Source of the DNA: Calothrix sp. NIES-4101
GTDB lineage: Bacteria; Cyanobacteriota; Cyanobacteriia; Cyanobacteriales; Nostocaceae
Direction: 5' to 3'
DNA length: 64,000 nucleotides
Assembly (NCBI GenBank): GCA_004296455.1
Contig: AP018280.1
Span: 1,922,001 to 1,986,000, forward strand
Under the pieces are notes generated by a model. The model had not been told where the DNA came from. It searched no databases and saw nothing but the letters and a program-made list of their open reading frames with translations. Positions 16,314 to 26,929 of the stretch are shown piece by piece (position 1 is the stretch's first letter; each line of letters opens with the position of its first letter). Made by a program: the position numbers and the translations under genes.

Positions 16314-19313
16314 GTGGTATTACAAGCACAAACAAGCACTTACGAAGCAAAAACCCAAGAGATTGCTAAACAGCTTCTCGCAGCTACCCAAGAAAATCGT
16401 TCATTTTTCGCGAATCTCCGCGACCAAATGCGTTGGGATGATAAGCTTTTAGACTGGGCGATGAGTAATCCCAGTTTGCGGGTGCAACTATTTCGTTTTA
16501 TCGATACCTTACCTGCGTTAAATACTAACTCGGAGATTGCCGCACATTTACAGGAATACTTGGGTGAAGAGTCGGTAGAATTACCTGCTGCACTCAAAGG
16601 AATGTTAAATTTTGCCAGTCCCGATTCGATGCCGGGGCAGGTAGCAGCAACTACAGTCACGAAAGCAACAGAAACATTAGCTTATAAATATATTGCTGGT
16701 GAAAATATTAATCAGGCGTTAAAAACTATCGAACGCTTACGTAAAGAGAAAATGGCTTTTACCGTAGATTTACTGGGTGAAGCTGTAATTACAGAAACAG
16801 AAGCGCAATCTTATTTAGAACGCTATCTGGATTTAATGGAACAATTAACCGCAGCCTCGAAAAAGTGGAATTCCGTACCCCAAATTGATGAGGCTGATGG
16901 GCAAGCAATTCCAAAGGTGCAGGTTTCAGTAAAATTAACGGCTTTTTACTCACAATTCGATCCTTTGGATGCCGTTGGTAGTGAGGAAAAAGTTAGTGCG
17001 CGGATTCGGATTTTATTGCGACGTGCCCAGGAATTAGGCGCTGCTGTTCACTTTGATATGGAACAGTATGCATACAAAGATATTACTTTTAGCATTCTCA
17101 AGAAAATTTTACTCGAAGAAGAATTTCGCGATCGCACGGATATTGGTATGACTGTACAAGCATACCTCCGTGATAGTGAGCAGGATGCGAGGGATTTGAT
17201 TTACTGGGCAAAGCAACGCGGTAAACCAATTACGATTCGTTTGGTTAAGGGTGCTTATTGGGATCAAGAAACGATTAAGGCGGAGCAAAAACATTGGCAG
17301 CAACCAGTTTATAACGATAAAGCGGCAACTGATGTCAATTTTGAGGCGATTACGCAATTGCTGTTAGAAAATCATCAGTATGTCTATGCTGCCATCGGTA
17401 GTCATAATGTTAGATCACAAGCCCGTGCGATCGCAATTGCTGAAAGTTTGCAGGTTCCCCGTCGCTGTTTTGAAATGCAGGTGTTGTATGGGATGGGGGA
17501 TAAGTTAGGGAAAGCACTGGTTGATAAGGGTTATCGCGTGCGGGTTTACTGTCCCTATGGAGAATTGTTGCCGGGGATGGCTTATTTGATTCGGAGATTG
17601 TTGGAAAATACGGCTAATAGTTCGTTTTTACGGCAAAATCTGGCTAATGTTGCTCCTGAAGAGTTACTTGCTGCTCCAGAAACCAAATTATCTCGCGCAC
17701 AGATGCAGAGACGCGAAGAGGAGATTAAAAATGTCCCCTTGTCCTCTTTTAATGGTGTTGCGGATACTGATTTTGCAACTCCAGAAGCTAGTCAGAAGGC
17801 AAAGGATGCTTTTGAGTCGGTGCGGGGGCAATTGGGTAAGCTATATTTGCCGTTAATTAATGGTGAATATGTCAGTACCCAGGAAACTGTAGAATCAGTG
17901 AATCCGTCGAAGTTTAGCGAGGTTATCGGCAAGATTGGACTTGCTAGCGTCGAACAAGCGGAAATGGCAATGCAAGCCGCGAAAAATGCTTTTCCTGGTT
18001 GGCAAAAAACACCAGTGAGCCAGCGTGCTGCTGTGTTGCGAAAAGCTGCTGAGTTGATGGAACAGCGACGTGCAGAATTATCTGCTTGGATTGTTTTGGA
18101 AGTTGGTAAACCTGTACGGGAAGCTGATGGGGAAGTTTCCGAAGCGATTGATTTTTGCCTTTATTATGCTGCGGAAATGGAACGGCTTAATGAAGGTGTA
18201 AATTATGATGTTGCTGGGGAGACAAATAGATATATTTACCAGCCTCGCGGAATTGCAGTGGTAATTTCGCCTTGGAATTTTCCTCTGGCGATCGCTGCGG
18301 GGATGACTGTAGCGGCGTTGGTGACAGGGAATTCAACTATACTAAAACCTGCGGAAACTTCCTCTGTAATTGCGGCGAAGTTTGCAGAAATTTTAGTTGA
18401 GGCGGGAATTCCCAAAGGTGTATTCCAATATTTACCTGGTAAGGGTTCTGCCGTTGGTGCTTATATGGTAAATCATATAAATACCCACATTATTGCTTTT
18501 ACTGGTTCCCAAGAAGTCGGTTGTCGAATTTACGCCGATGCTGCCAACCTGAAAATCGGGCAAAAGCACATGAAGCGGGTGATTGCCGAGATGGGTGGGA
18601 AAAATGGCATTATTGTTGATGAAAGTGCCGATTTAGACCAGGCTGTTGTCGGAGTCGTGCAATCAGCTTTCGGATATAGCGGACAAAAATGTTCGGCTTG
18701 TTCACGGGTGATTGTGTTGGCAGCCATCTATGAGGAGTTTGTCCAACGTTTTGTCGAAGCAACCAAATCTTTAAATATTGGCGAAGCTGAATTCCCTAGC
18801 ACCCAAGTTGGGCCTGTAATTGATGATAATGCGCGATCGCGTATTCGTGAATATATTCAGAAAGGGAAGGCAGAATCAACTGTAGCTCTAGAGATGTCGG
18901 CACCGGAACAGGGCTATTATGTGGCTCCAACGATTTTTAGGGATGTCCCTGCAAATGGGATAATTGCCCAGGAAGAAATTTTTGGTCCTGTGGTTGCCGT
19001 GATTAAAGCCAAAGATTTTCAGGAAGCTTTGCAAATTGCTAATGGGACGAATTTTGCTTTGACAGGTGGTTTATATTCGCGAACTCCTTCCCATATCGAA
19101 CAAGCACAGGCAGAATTTGAAGTTGGGAATTTGTACATTAACCGTACAATTACGGGGGCAATTGTAGCTAGACAGCCCTTCGGTGGTTTCAAATTATCGG
19201 GTGTTGGTTCTAAAGCCGGTGGTCCTGATTATTTGCTACAGTTTCTCGAACCTAAAACAATTACAGAGAATATTCAACGTCAAGGTTTTGCACCAATTGA
19301 AGGAGCAGAATAA
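16314..19313 (+). CDS. putA: Bifunctional proline dehydrogenase / L-glutamate gamma-semialdehyde dehydrogenase
   Basis: 999 residues. It converts proline to glutamate in two steps. The N-terminal half (about 80-450) is the FAD-dependent proline dehydrogenase barrel, with 'KVSVKLTAFYSQFDP'-like strand 'VQVSVKLTAFYSQFDPLDA', 'AAVHFDMEQYAYKD', 'IRLVKGAYWDQE' and 'RRLLENTANSSFL'. The C-terminal half (about 510-985) is an NAD-dependent aldehyde dehydrogenase with 'ISPWNFPLAIAAGM', general base Glu759 in 'IAEMGGKNG' and nucleophile Cys793 in 'GQKCSACSR'. It lacks the ribbon-helix-helix DNA-binding domain of E. coli PutA, so it should be an enzyme only. The GTG at 16314 has AAGGAG ten bases upstream. 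Single gene. Confidence 0.96.
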   Translation: MVLQAQTSTYEAKTQEIAKQLLAATQENRSFFANLRDQMRWDDKLLDWAMSNPSLRVQLFRFIDTLPALNTNSEIAAHLQEYLGEESVELPAALKGMLNFASPDSMPGQVAATTVTKATETLAYKYIAGENINQALKTIERLRKEKMAFTVDLLGEAVITETEAQSYLERYLDLMEQLTAASKKWNSVPQIDEADGQAIPKVQVSVKLTAFYSQFDPLDAVGSEEKVSARIRILLRRAQELGAAVHFDMEQYAYKDITFSILKKILLEEEFRDRTDIGMTVQAYLRDSEQDARDLIYWAKQRGKPITIRLVKGAYWDQETIKAEQKHWQQPVYNDKAATDVNFEAITQLLLENHQYVYAAIGSHNVRSQARAIAIAESLQVPRRCFEMQVLYGMGDKLGKALVDKGYRVRVYCPYGELLPGMAYLIRRLLENTANSSFLRQNLANVAPEELLAAPETKLSRAQMQRREEEIKNVPLSSFNGVADTDFATPEASQKAKDAFESVRGQLGKLYLPLINGEYVSTQETVESVNPSKFSEVIGKIGLASVEQAEMAMQAAKNAFPGWQKTPVSQRAAVLRKAAELMEQRRAELSAWIVLEVGKPVREADGEVSEAIDFCLYYAAEMERLNEGVNYDVAGETNRYIYQPRGIAVVISPWNFPLAIAAGMTVAALVTGNSTILKPAETSSVIAAKFAEILVEAGIPKGVFQYLPGKGSAVGAYMVNHINTHIIAFTGSQEVGCRIYADAANLKIGQKHMKRVIAEMGGKNGIIVDESADLDQAVVGVVQSAFGYSGQKCSACSRVIVLAAIYEEFVQRFVEATKSLNIGEAEFPSTQVGPVIDDNARSRIREYIQKGKAESTVALEMSAPEQGYYVAPTIFRDVPANGIIAQEEIFGPVVAVIKAKDFQEALQIANGTNFALTGGLYSRTPSHIEQAQAEFEVGNLYINRTITGAIVARQPFGGFKLSGVGSKAGGPDYLLQFLEPKTITENIQRQGFAPIEGAE

Positions 19314-19782
19314 GAAATTTTGTTTTTCTACTTAGTGTAAATTAGAACTAAAATATTCAGTAAAAGTAAGTAGTATATTTGTTTAGTTTGCCGTAGAACT
19401 GAAAATATCAAATTTTCCCGCTTATTTTTACAAGACTCCTCAGTTGCTTGCCTAAAGTTGATTAATATTCGGGTGGGCATTTGCCCACCTTCTTTGATAC
19501 TGAGAACAAGTAATACCAATTCTCCAAAAGAACAGATAAGCTAAAACGCACTTACTTTGTAAGCCCGAAAACGTTACAGCAAGACTTTCAGGTTGCAAAA
19601 GATGTCTGTCACTTAGATGCTTCCAAGCTTAATCACACAGGGATGCGGAGACAGAGAGGCGCGTATCAGATTTTAAAAGTATAAAGTCAAAAAAGAAGCG
19701 ATCGCATGTTTTTATTACCAGGAAAAAGCATTCATGTGATGCATCTAGCTACATCAAGCTCAAGACTAAAGAGAAAATTTTT
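19314..19782. other. Spacer after PutA: hairpin and repeat fragments, no gene seen
   Basis: A 469-base spacer. It contains a perfect hairpin, GGTGGGCA-TT-TGCCCACC at 19472-19489, followed by TTCTTT, which may act as terminator for putA or be a dispersed palindrome. A purine-rich fragment, GGGATGCGGAGACAGAGAGG, lies around 19641-19660 and relates to the dispersed G-rich repeat. A GCGATCGC lies near 19700. No supported ORF. Confidence 0.6.
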
Positions 19783-20226
19783 ATGAGTCAAATAATTGTC
19801 AAAATTGCTACGTCAAGCAATGAACTTGCCGCAATTCAAGAAATCAGGAAAACAGTATTTCAGCAGGAACAGGGAGTTGATGCAGAGTTAGATTTTGACG
19901 GATTTGACGAAACTTGTGACTTATTAATTGCGTCATTGAATGGTGAGTTTATCGGTACTGTCAGAATTCGTATGCTAGATACGAAAATGGCAAAAATTGA
20001 ACGATTAGCTGTTTTGAAACAGTCGCGAGGACATGGTATCGGTAAAAAATTAATGGCAGAAGCTTTAGAAATTGCTGAGAGTAAAGGAATATTAGAAGTG
20101 GTAATTCATGCCCAAGAGTACATCATGCCTTTGCATCAACAATTAGGGTTTGAGGCTGATGGTGATGTATTTGAAGAAGCAGGTATTCGCCATGTGAAGA
20201 TGAGAAAAGTTCTGAGTATTGAGTAA
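19783..20226 (+). CDS. GNAT family N-acetyltransferase
   Basis: 147 residues, a minimal single GNAT domain. 'EIRKTVFQQEQGVDAELDFDG' at the N-terminus and 'LLIASLNGEFIGTVRIRML' form the first strands. 'AKIERLAVLKQSRGHGIGKKLM' carries the acetyl-CoA pyrophosphate loop R-G-H-G-I-G-K (motif A). 'HAQEYIMPLHQQLGFEADGDVFEEAGIRH' (pieces around the Gly-Phe) is the C-terminal part and resembles the ElaA/YjcF-like subgroup with its 'FEEAGIPH.RM' ending. Substrate unknown. ATG 19783; stands alone, 69 bp before the next gene. Confidence 0.92.
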   Translation: MSQIIVKIATSSNELAAIQEIRKTVFQQEQGVDAELDFDGFDETCDLLIASLNGEFIGTVRIRMLDTKMAKIERLAVLKQSRGHGIGKKLMAEALEIAESKGILEVVIHAQEYIMPLHQQLGFEADGDVFEEAGIRHVKMRKVLSIE

Positions 20227-20295
20227 AGAGATAGTAATTACAAATTACCTTCTTTCCTCCTTTCCCTTGCCCTTAAAGATTCCGAGTGCTGCAAA

Positions 20296-23079
20296 GTGAT
20301 TACACGTTCCCTGTCTTGCCGTCGTCTTCCCAGCAATGCCTTAATATTGCTCTTGATTTGGACTTTAGGTGCAATATGCGATCGCATTTGGCTCTCCTTT
20401 GACAATTCTATTCCAGCTTGGGATCAAGCTGATTACCTCACGGGAACATTAAATTATCTGCAAGCTCTACAAAATCTGGACTTGGGTAATTATGAATGGT
20501 GGCAAAATCTTTGGCTACTATCTTCTAAAATTCCACCGCTAACTTACATAGTCGCCGGTTTGTTTCAAAGTATTTTTGGTGTTGGACAAGAACAAGCCAT
20601 GCTGGTGATGCTACTGTTTAGTGGCATTCTTATCGCTTCAGTTTACGGCTTAGGTAAGATTTTATTCAATTCCAGCGTTGGTTTATGGGCAGCAGCACTA
20701 TGTCAAGTTTTGCCAGGACTTTATCTACTGCGTCTCGAATTTCTCTTAGATTATCCGCTTGCGGCAATTGTTACCTTTAGCTTTTTTTGTTTGACTCTTT
20801 GGCATTTTACGGGTGAAAGGGAACGCTTAAAGAAGTTACAGAAAGATTTATTTTTCCAGCAAACTTTGGCAAGCAATGGGAAGTGCCAAAAAATAGATCA
20901 TCCAGTCAAAATTTCTTCCCCTTCACCGCGTCTTACCTGGCTGAATTTATGCAATTCCTCACTTCTGGCAATACTATTTGGCATATCTCTGGGACTAGCT
21001 TTATTAGTTAAACAAACGTCCTTATTTTTCTTAGTGACACCGATTGCGTGGGTAGGAATCGTTAGCCTGCGTCAATTTCGTTGGCTGAAATTACTTCAGT
21101 TAGTCGGCAGCTTATGGGTATCAACCTGGGTATTTGGTGGTTGGTATCGTACTAACTGGCTAACTATTTTAACATCTGGAAAACGAGCTACAATTGATTC
21201 TGCGATCGCTGAAGGTGATGCTCCTTTAAATACTATTAATGCCTGGATTTATTATTGGCAACAATTACCACAGCAAGTATCTTTACCTCTGCTATTAATA
21301 CCAATATTTACACTGTTATTCTATTGGGGCAGGTTTGGGGAAGAAAGGGAAGGGAGAGGGGGAGATGGGGAGAGGGGGAGACGCGGAGATGGGGAGATGG
21401 GGAGATGGGGAGGAGTTAGAAATAGAAAACTTGCCAAATCTCCAAATCGAATTTCTCAATCTCTCAAATGGCTGGCAATATTTTTAATTAGTGCATATTT
21501 ACTTTCATCATCGAATCCGAATAAAGATGCACGGTATATAACCCCTTATCTGCCGACATTTGCAGTATTTTTGGCATATGGATTCACACGTGTAAAAAGT
21601 CTTTTTGGACAGCGTATTCGTTGGGGAACATTGGGTTTGGCTGTTGTACTAATGCTGCTCAATTTGTTTCCCATTGGTGGCTTCGCTGGTGGTTTGCTCA
21701 CACAAACATTGAGTCCTCAAGCCCAACGTCATCCAGAAACCCTGGCAGAAATACCTCACAAAGAAATAATAACTGAAATTATTCGTACAGAACCCTATTT
21801 GCGATCGACTTTAGGGGTTTTACCATCAACAGAAAAAATTAACCAGCATAATTTAAATTATTACGGTGCATTAACAAATTTCCAAGTTTATGGACGACAA
21901 GTAGGGACTAGAAACAGACAAATAGAACAAGATGCGCGCTCGCTTTCCTGGTTCCTCACAAAAACAGGAGAACAAGGTTCAGTCCCCCAATCTCAGCCTG
22001 GGATTGTTAAAACAGTCGAAACGTCACCTAATTTTAAAATCCAACATAGCTGGAGATTATCTGATGGTAGTACCCTCAACCTTTACCATCAAAAAGAACC
22101 GACTGTCGAAGTGATGTCGCGTCCTCTGGAATATTCATCATCACAAATAATTCACGAAAAAAATATCCTACCAGCGCCTGTCACCTTAACCCAGTTAATT
22201 TTTCCCGAAAATAGTCCTCCCGGTGTCCCCATTCCCGTAACTTACCGATGGACTGGTTCCTGGGAAGAATTAAAAAACGGCTTGGTTTTATTAACCTGGC
22301 GAAAAGAAGATGATGAGACTCAGAAACCTCTGGAGACAAAGAAAAAAGACTTAAACTCTCCTCCTCAATCCTGGCTTCATGATCATGCAATTGGCATGGG
22401 GAATTTATATACAGCAATCAAAAAAACTGAGGGAAATTTTCAGGCAATAGAACGTACTGCTATGCTACCTCCAGCTAACATTGTCCCTGGAAAATATCGA
22501 TTAGAAGCAAGTTATCTCAATCGCTTATCGGGGGAAATATATGCGATTAATACACCGCAGACAAGCATTACAATTAATCCTCAAGCAACTGCGACACCAG
22601 CACCAGAATTAGATTTAATTACCCAACTACGTACATTAGCAACGAATCTCCCAAAAGGGACTCAAGCGATCGCAAAAATCTTTGATGAAGTTGCCCGTAT
22701 TAACCAATATGACCCAACACAAGACTATTTATTACAAGCACAACTCACATCAGAATATCGCCTACGTCATTACAATTCCGATTCCGACTTAGCCTATACA
22801 GTAGCTTTAGCAAATGTCTTACAAAGACGAGTCAAAGGCGCAATTAACTCCCTAGAAAGGGTTACTCAAATTGACTCACAAAATCCATTCGCGTGGGCAT
22901 ATTTAGCATTTGTCAGACTCTATAATTGGCAACCTCAAGCCGCCGATAAAGCGCTAAAAATCGCTTTAAAAATAAATCCAAATCAAAGTGAGTTTCAAGC
23001 ACTTGCAGGCGTAGCAGCATTAATGCAAGGTAATTTCATCAAGGCATGGGAGAATTTATCTGTGTTAATTCGTAGTTAA
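20296..23079 (+). CDS. GT-C membrane glycosyltransferase (GT39-like) with C-terminal TPR region and an in-frame repeat insertion
   Basis: 927 residues. Residues 1-470 contain about ten membrane helices with GT39-like landmarks: 'AWDQADYLTGTLNYL' after the first helix, 'IPPLTYIVAGLFQSIFG' and later 'SSNPNKDARYITPYLPTF'. Residues about 349-376 (bases 21338-21420) are a foreign-looking stretch of Gly, Arg and Glu (GEEREGRGGDGERGRRGDG...), encoded by the G-rich dispersed repeat. Residues 480-790 form an extracytoplasmic region. Residues about 800-927 look like TPR helices ('ALANVLQRRVKGAINSLERV', 'NPFAWAYLAFVRLYNWQPQA'). GTG start at 20296. It probably glycosylates an envelope component, acceptor unknown. 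The insertion lies in a cytoplasmic or lumenal loop between helices, so the protein may still work. Confidence 0.87.
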   Translation: MITRSLSCRRLPSNALILLLIWTLGAICDRIWLSFDNSIPAWDQADYLTGTLNYLQALQNLDLGNYEWWQNLWLLSSKIPPLTYIVAGLFQSIFGVGQEQAMLVMLLFSGILIASVYGLGKILFNSSVGLWAAALCQVLPGLYLLRLEFLLDYPLAAIVTFSFFCLTLWHFTGERERLKKLQKDLFFQQTLASNGKCQKIDHPVKISSPSPRLTWLNLCNSSLLAILFGISLGLALLVKQTSLFFLVTPIAWVGIVSLRQFRWLKLLQLVGSLWVSTWVFGGWYRTNWLTILTSGKRATIDSAIAEGDAPLNTINAWIYYWQQLPQQVSLPLLLIPIFTLLFYWGRFGEEREGRGGDGERGRRGDGEMGRWGGVRNRKLAKSPNRISQSLKWLAIFLISAYLLSSSNPNKDARYITPYLPTFAVFLAYGFTRVKSLFGQRIRWGTLGLAVVLMLLNLFPIGGFAGGLLTQTLSPQAQRHPETLAEIPHKEIITEIIRTEPYLRSTLGVLPSTEKINQHNLNYYGALTNFQVYGRQVGTRNRQIEQDARSLSWFLTKTGEQGSVPQSQPGIVKTVETSPNFKIQHSWRLSDGSTLNLYHQKEPTVEVMSRPLEYSSSQIIHEKNILPAPVTLTQLIFPENSPPGVPIPVTYRWTGSWEELKNGLVLLTWRKEDDETQKPLETKKKDLNSPPQSWLHDHAIGMGNLYTAIKKTEGNFQAIERTAMLPPANIVPGKYRLEASYLNRLSGEIYAINTPQTSITINPQATATPAPELDLITQLRTLATNLPKGTQAIAKIFDEVARINQYDPTQDYLLQAQLTSEYRLRHYNSDSDLAYTVALANVLQRRVKGAINSLERVTQIDSQNPFAWAYLAFVRLYNWQPQAADKALKIALKINPNQSEFQALAGVAALMQGNFIKAWENLSVLIRS
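21338..21417. repeat. G-rich dispersed repeat inside a coding sequence
   Basis: An 80-base purine-rich tract within the glycosyltransferase gene. It has three perfect tandem copies of GATGGGGA at 21388-21395, 21396-21403 and 21404-21411. The 18-mer GACGCGGAGATGGGGAGA at 21380-21397 is identical to 51556-51573 in a spacer 30 kb away. It keeps the reading frame open and encodes a Gly/Arg/Glu-rich loop. Confidence 0.85.
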
Positions 23080-23304
23080 TTCGTAATACATAAAGCACTG
23101 CAATTGTAGTTATTTTCAAAATAGCGATCGCATCCCTATTTGATAATATTTATACTTGGGATAATCAAACTGGGAAACAGTTATATCAATCAAGAACGGC
23201 TCAAAATTTCTATCCAAACATCACAAACATAGAGGCTGGTTGCAAACTTTAGACGATTTGTAATGCCATCCTTTCTGTTTCCCAGAATTAATTTTTCAGT
23301 CTAC

Positions 23305-24774
23305 TTACTTTCCACTAGCAATTATTTCCTCGGTTGTATTAGTAATTGCCTCCTCTACACTTAACTCTTCAACAACAGCCTCTTCTTGTATTTCTACTTC
23401 TGGTAAACCAAGTATCGAACGATACAAATTATTGTATTGCTTTGCCGACTGATACCAGCTAAAGTCTTGATGCATCCCCCGTTGTTGTAATGCTTGCCAC
23501 TGAGGTTTGTAACGAAAACCTTCCCAAGCACGAATTAGGCAGGTGAATAAATCCAGAGGCTCGTACCTGTCAAAACAGTAACCAGTACCCGCTTCATTCA
23601 TGGGGTCATGGTGTGATACCGTATCCACTAATCCACCAGTACGACGGACGATGGGGACAGAACCATAACGCAGCGCCATCATTTGACTAATCCCGCAAGG
23701 CTCAAAACGACTAGGCATCAAAAATGCATCAGTACCTGCATATATACGCCGTGCGAGGGCATCATTATATAGTAAATAATTTGCCATACGTCCCGGAAAA
23801 CGCGATGCCATCTGCCACATCTGGGTTTCATAATACCTATCTCCAGTGCCCAAAAGCACAAATTGAGCATCAGTATATGACATAAATCTGTCAAGAATTT
23901 GTAGGACTAAATCGATGCCTTTTTGCTCAACTAGGCGTGTCACCATACCAATCACAAAGGCATTACTATTAACCTCTAAACCCACTTCTTCTTGTAATGC
24001 AACTTTGTTGGCTTTGCGCTTTTCTAAAGTATCAGCAGTGAAACTTTGGGCAATATATTTATCTGCACTGGGGTCATAAATATCGGTATCAATACCATTA
24101 ATTATTCCCGATAATTTACCGCCAATAAATGACATTAAACCTTCAATTTCTTCACCATAGGTTGGTGTTTTAATTTGTTCGGCATAGGTAGGAGAAACAG
24201 TATTGACGCGATCGGCAAATTGTACCGCCGCCGCCATTGTATTATGTCCCTGCATATACCAAGGACACCAAGTAACTTTTTCCAAATAACCGCGCCAAGG
24301 GCCTTGATAGGCTAAGTTATGAATTGTGAAAACACTACTAATATCGGGTGATTGATGCATCCATACGGGTATCATTCCCGTGTGCCAATCATGACAGTGA
24401 ACGATTTCAGGTTTCCAGTAATTCCAGCAAAACTCTGCTGCACCATTGGCGAAAAATGTAAACCGCCAAGGTTCATCTTCTCCACCATAGACACGGCGAG
24501 GGTTAAATGCTGGATGTCCAAATAAATATAAAGGAACGTCAGTACCAGGAAGAACACTTTCGTAGACATGAAAGTCGTTAAACATGGCATAGCCTTGCCA
24601 AAGTGGTTCTTTGGGAATCTCCATTTTGTCAGGCAAAAAACCATAATAAGGCATGAAAATTCGTACATCATGCCCCATTTTTTTCAATACTTTGGGTAAT
24701 GCTCCCACAACATCACCCATGCCCCCAACTTTGGCAACGGGTGCTGCTTCTGCTGCTACAAATAAAATTCGCAT
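23305..24774 (-). CDS. glgA: Glycogen synthase (ADP-glucose), GT5
   Basis: 489 residues from the ATG at 24774; a TTG nine bases upstream is less likely. It extends alpha-1,4-glucan chains using ADP-glucose. The N-terminus '[27 protein letters not shown]' (two pieces around KVGG) contains the ADP-glucose-binding K-x-G-G motif. '[10 protein letters not shown]' and '[10 protein letters not shown]' are typical GT5 strands, and '[18 protein letters not shown]' and '[18 protein letters not shown]' provide the C-terminal catalytic Glu motif. A tail of about 25 residues rich in Glu, Val and Ala follows the usual end. Cyanobacteria often carry two GlgA paralogs; which one this is cannot be decided here. 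Same strand as hemC, 224 bp downstream of it. Confidence 0.95.
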   Translation of the reverse strand: MRILFVAAEAAPVAKVGGMGDVVGALPKVLKKMGHDVRIFMPYYGFLPDKMEIPKEPLWQGYAMFNDFHVYESVLPGTDVPLYLFGHPAFNPRRVYGGEDEPWRFTFFANGAAEFCWNYWKPEIVHCHDWHTGMIPVWMHQSPDISSVFTIHNLAYQGPWRGYLEKVTWCPWYMQGHNTMAAAVQFADRVNTVSPTYAEQIKTPTYGEEIEGLMSFIGGKLSGIINGIDTDIYDPSADKYIAQSFTADTLEKRKANKVALQEEVGLEVNSNAFVIGMVTRLVEQKGIDLVLQILDRFMSYTDAQFVLLGTGDRYYETQMWQMASRFPGRMANYLLYNDALARRIYAGTDAFLMPSRFEPCGISQMMALRYGSVPIVRRTGGLVDTVSHHDPMNEAGTGYCFDRYEPLDLFTCLIRAWEGFRYKPQWQALQQRGMHQDFSWYQSAKQYNNLYRSILGLPEVEIQEEAVVEELSVEEAITNTTEEIIASGK

Positions 24775-24998
24775 GATCAACAATTACCCATTAACTATTA
24801 AAAATTACACCCTTCGGGATTCATCAGTCGCCTGCAAAAGGAAATTCTCCCTTTATATCGCTGGTTGATGATTAACTTGTAACAAAATCAATAGCTGCCA
24901 ACGTTCAGTCATCAACTGTCTGAATTTTCCTCAGAAGAGGCGAAAAACTACCAGTTGGCAGCTGAATAGATTTGCATGTGAACACTGGTTGACGAGAG

Positions 24999-25970
24999 TT
25001 AGGAACCTCGTTGAATCTCGGTAAATATCTGTTCGAGAATTTCTTGCGCTCCTTGTTGGCGAAGAAGATTTGCGAGTTCATTTCCTAACTTTTCGGCATC
25101 GCTTGCTTTTCCAGAGACGGAATCCTGGACTAAATTTTGTCCATCCACGCTAGCAACTATACCTGTAAGGGTCAGATTATCACCATTTAACTCGGTATTT
25201 ACGCCAATAGGTACTTGACAACCACCTTCTAAGTCTCGTAAAAATGCTCTTTCCGCAAGGCAACGATCGCGTGTGGGCGGATGTTCGATCGCTTTTAATA
25301 AGGAGATGATTTCATGATCTTCGGCACGACATTCAATACCTAAGGCGCCTTGTCCGACAGCATGTAGGGATACTTCCTTGGGAATTACTTGATGTACGCG
25401 ATCGCCCATTCCTAAACGCTGTAAGCCAGCCGCAGCCAAGATTAAAGCATCGTACTCGCCTGCATCCAATTTCGCCAAGCGTGTATTCAAGTTTCCACGT
25501 ACATCTTTAAACTGCAAATGGGGGAAATGGTGACGTAACTGCGCCAATCGTCGCAGCGAAGAAGTTCCCACAACCGCACCCTCTGGTAGAGTGTCTATCT
25601 GCTTATCTTTATATTTTTCATGCACTACCAGGGCATCCGCAGGGTTTTCCCGCTCGGTAATGCAAGCCAATGTCAACCCTTCTGGTAAGTTAGTTGGCAA
25701 ATCTTTGAGGGAATGAACTGCAAAGTCAATCTCCTGATTGATCATCCCCAGTTCTAGCTCTTTGGTGAACAACCCTTTGTCGCCAATTTTCGCTAATGCT
25801 ACATCCAAGATTTTGTCACCTTGGGTAGACATTGTGTGAACTTCAAATTTTATGTCGGGAAAGCTTTTTTGCAGCTGTTCTTGAACCCAATATGTCTGAA
25901 CTAGTGCAAGTTGGCTTTTGCGCGAACCGATGCGAACGGTACGTAACGGGCTAGAAACAACTGATGTCAT
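24999..25970 (-). CDS. hemC: Porphobilinogen deaminase (hydroxymethylbilane synthase)
   Basis: 323 residues from the ATG at 25970. It polymerises four porphobilinogen units to hydroxymethylbilane, on the common path to haem, chlorophyll and bilins. Family landmarks: '[14 protein letters not shown]' at the N-terminus, '[11 protein letters not shown]', 'HSLKDLPT', '[11 protein letters not shown]' and '[11 protein letters not shown]'. The dipyrromethane cofactor is attached to Cys251 in 'EGGCQVPIG'. Upstream TTG at 25985 is not needed. The upstream spacer is long (over 900 bases). It supplies the same pathway that ends in PcyA at the right end of the window. Confidence 0.97.
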   Translation of the reverse strand: MTSVVSSPLRTVRIGSRKSQLALVQTYWVQEQLQKSFPDIKFEVHTMSTQGDKILDVALAKIGDKGLFTKELELGMINQEIDFAVHSLKDLPTNLPEGLTLACITERENPADALVVHEKYKDKQIDTLPEGAVVGTSSLRRLAQLRHHFPHLQFKDVRGNLNTRLAKLDAGEYDALILAAAGLQRLGMGDRVHQVIPKEVSLHAVGQGALGIECRAEDHEIISLLKAIEHPPTRDRCLAERAFLRDLEGGCQVPIGVNTELNGDNLTLTGIVASVDGQNLVQDSVSGKASDAEKLGNELANLLRQQGAQEILEQIFTEIQRGS

Positions 25971-26929
25971 AAAGCTGCTTATCAAAGTGTGGAGAATAAT
26001 TTACTAGAACTAGACTACCGCAGTCGATGACCAATAGGAGCTACTATTGCCCGATTTTATGCAAGATTATTTTTTACTTTTTAATATATCTTTACTAATT
26101 TTTGTAAATAAGAGAAAAGAGCCGCTCTCGATTGATATATTTGATTAGTTTTTGTGTACGTATTTTGGTTAGTTGCTGCATACAAGCATTATTGGTCAAA
26201 GCGTTGAAAATCACAGCTAGTATCGCGAAATTTAATCCATGCTGGTTGAGCAGTAACTAGTTTTGGCTTTTTTGTAGCAGTTAATGTATTTAACAATTAT
26301 TTATCAGCTTGATTTAATTTTTTATCTTCACTTTTATCTTCATTTTGATCAAAGTGATCAGTACACTCATTTATTGGCGATTGATGCAAATTGGTAAAAT
26401 TATGACAATTTAGTTTTTTGGGCTCTTCGGCAAGTTTTATGGAGCTTGAGGTTTTTTTGCAGTAAAACCCTTACAAAACAATGATTACAAGCAACTATGA
26501 TACTTTTTGAGGCTAAATTCCTATGTAATAAGGCTTTCAAGGATTTTTAGCTAAGTTTTCCATAAAAAGAACTGAAGAGCCGTTTTTTGTTAATCGAACA
26601 CAGGCGATCGCTTTTCAACTTGTGAGAGTAATAACACTGATGTAAATCAGTACGAAACGATGCATTTTCTCCGTCAATACTGGCATCTTCAAAAAACCAA
26701 GAAAGTCTAGAATTTTGCTCATAAAGTTTTTCTCGGAGAACAAATTAATACAGATTAATCAGCAATAAACTTGATTCAAATTCTCGGTACTTTGTGTTAG
26801 GCTACCAAGAATTCCGACAAAACCTGCCACAAGAAGGAAGATTTTATGCGATCGCTTATAAAAATATTTAAAAAGATAATAATTACTTGACATTAGGTAT
26901 TATTTTTTAATTATCTCCAGATTGTTCCT
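25971..26929. other. Long AT-rich spacer upstream of hemC and the lipid-kinase gene, no gene seen
   Basis: Nearly 960 bases between two divergent genes with no supported reading frame. It is AT-rich and contains two GCGATCGC octamers (near 26607 and 26851) and the adjacent repeats TGATCAAAGTGATCA near 26347-26361. 'AAGAGCCG' occurs twice (near 26117 and 26576) in similar A-rich context. It must hold both promoters. A small RNA or unusually long 5' leader is possible but I cannot point to a structure. Confidence 0.5.
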
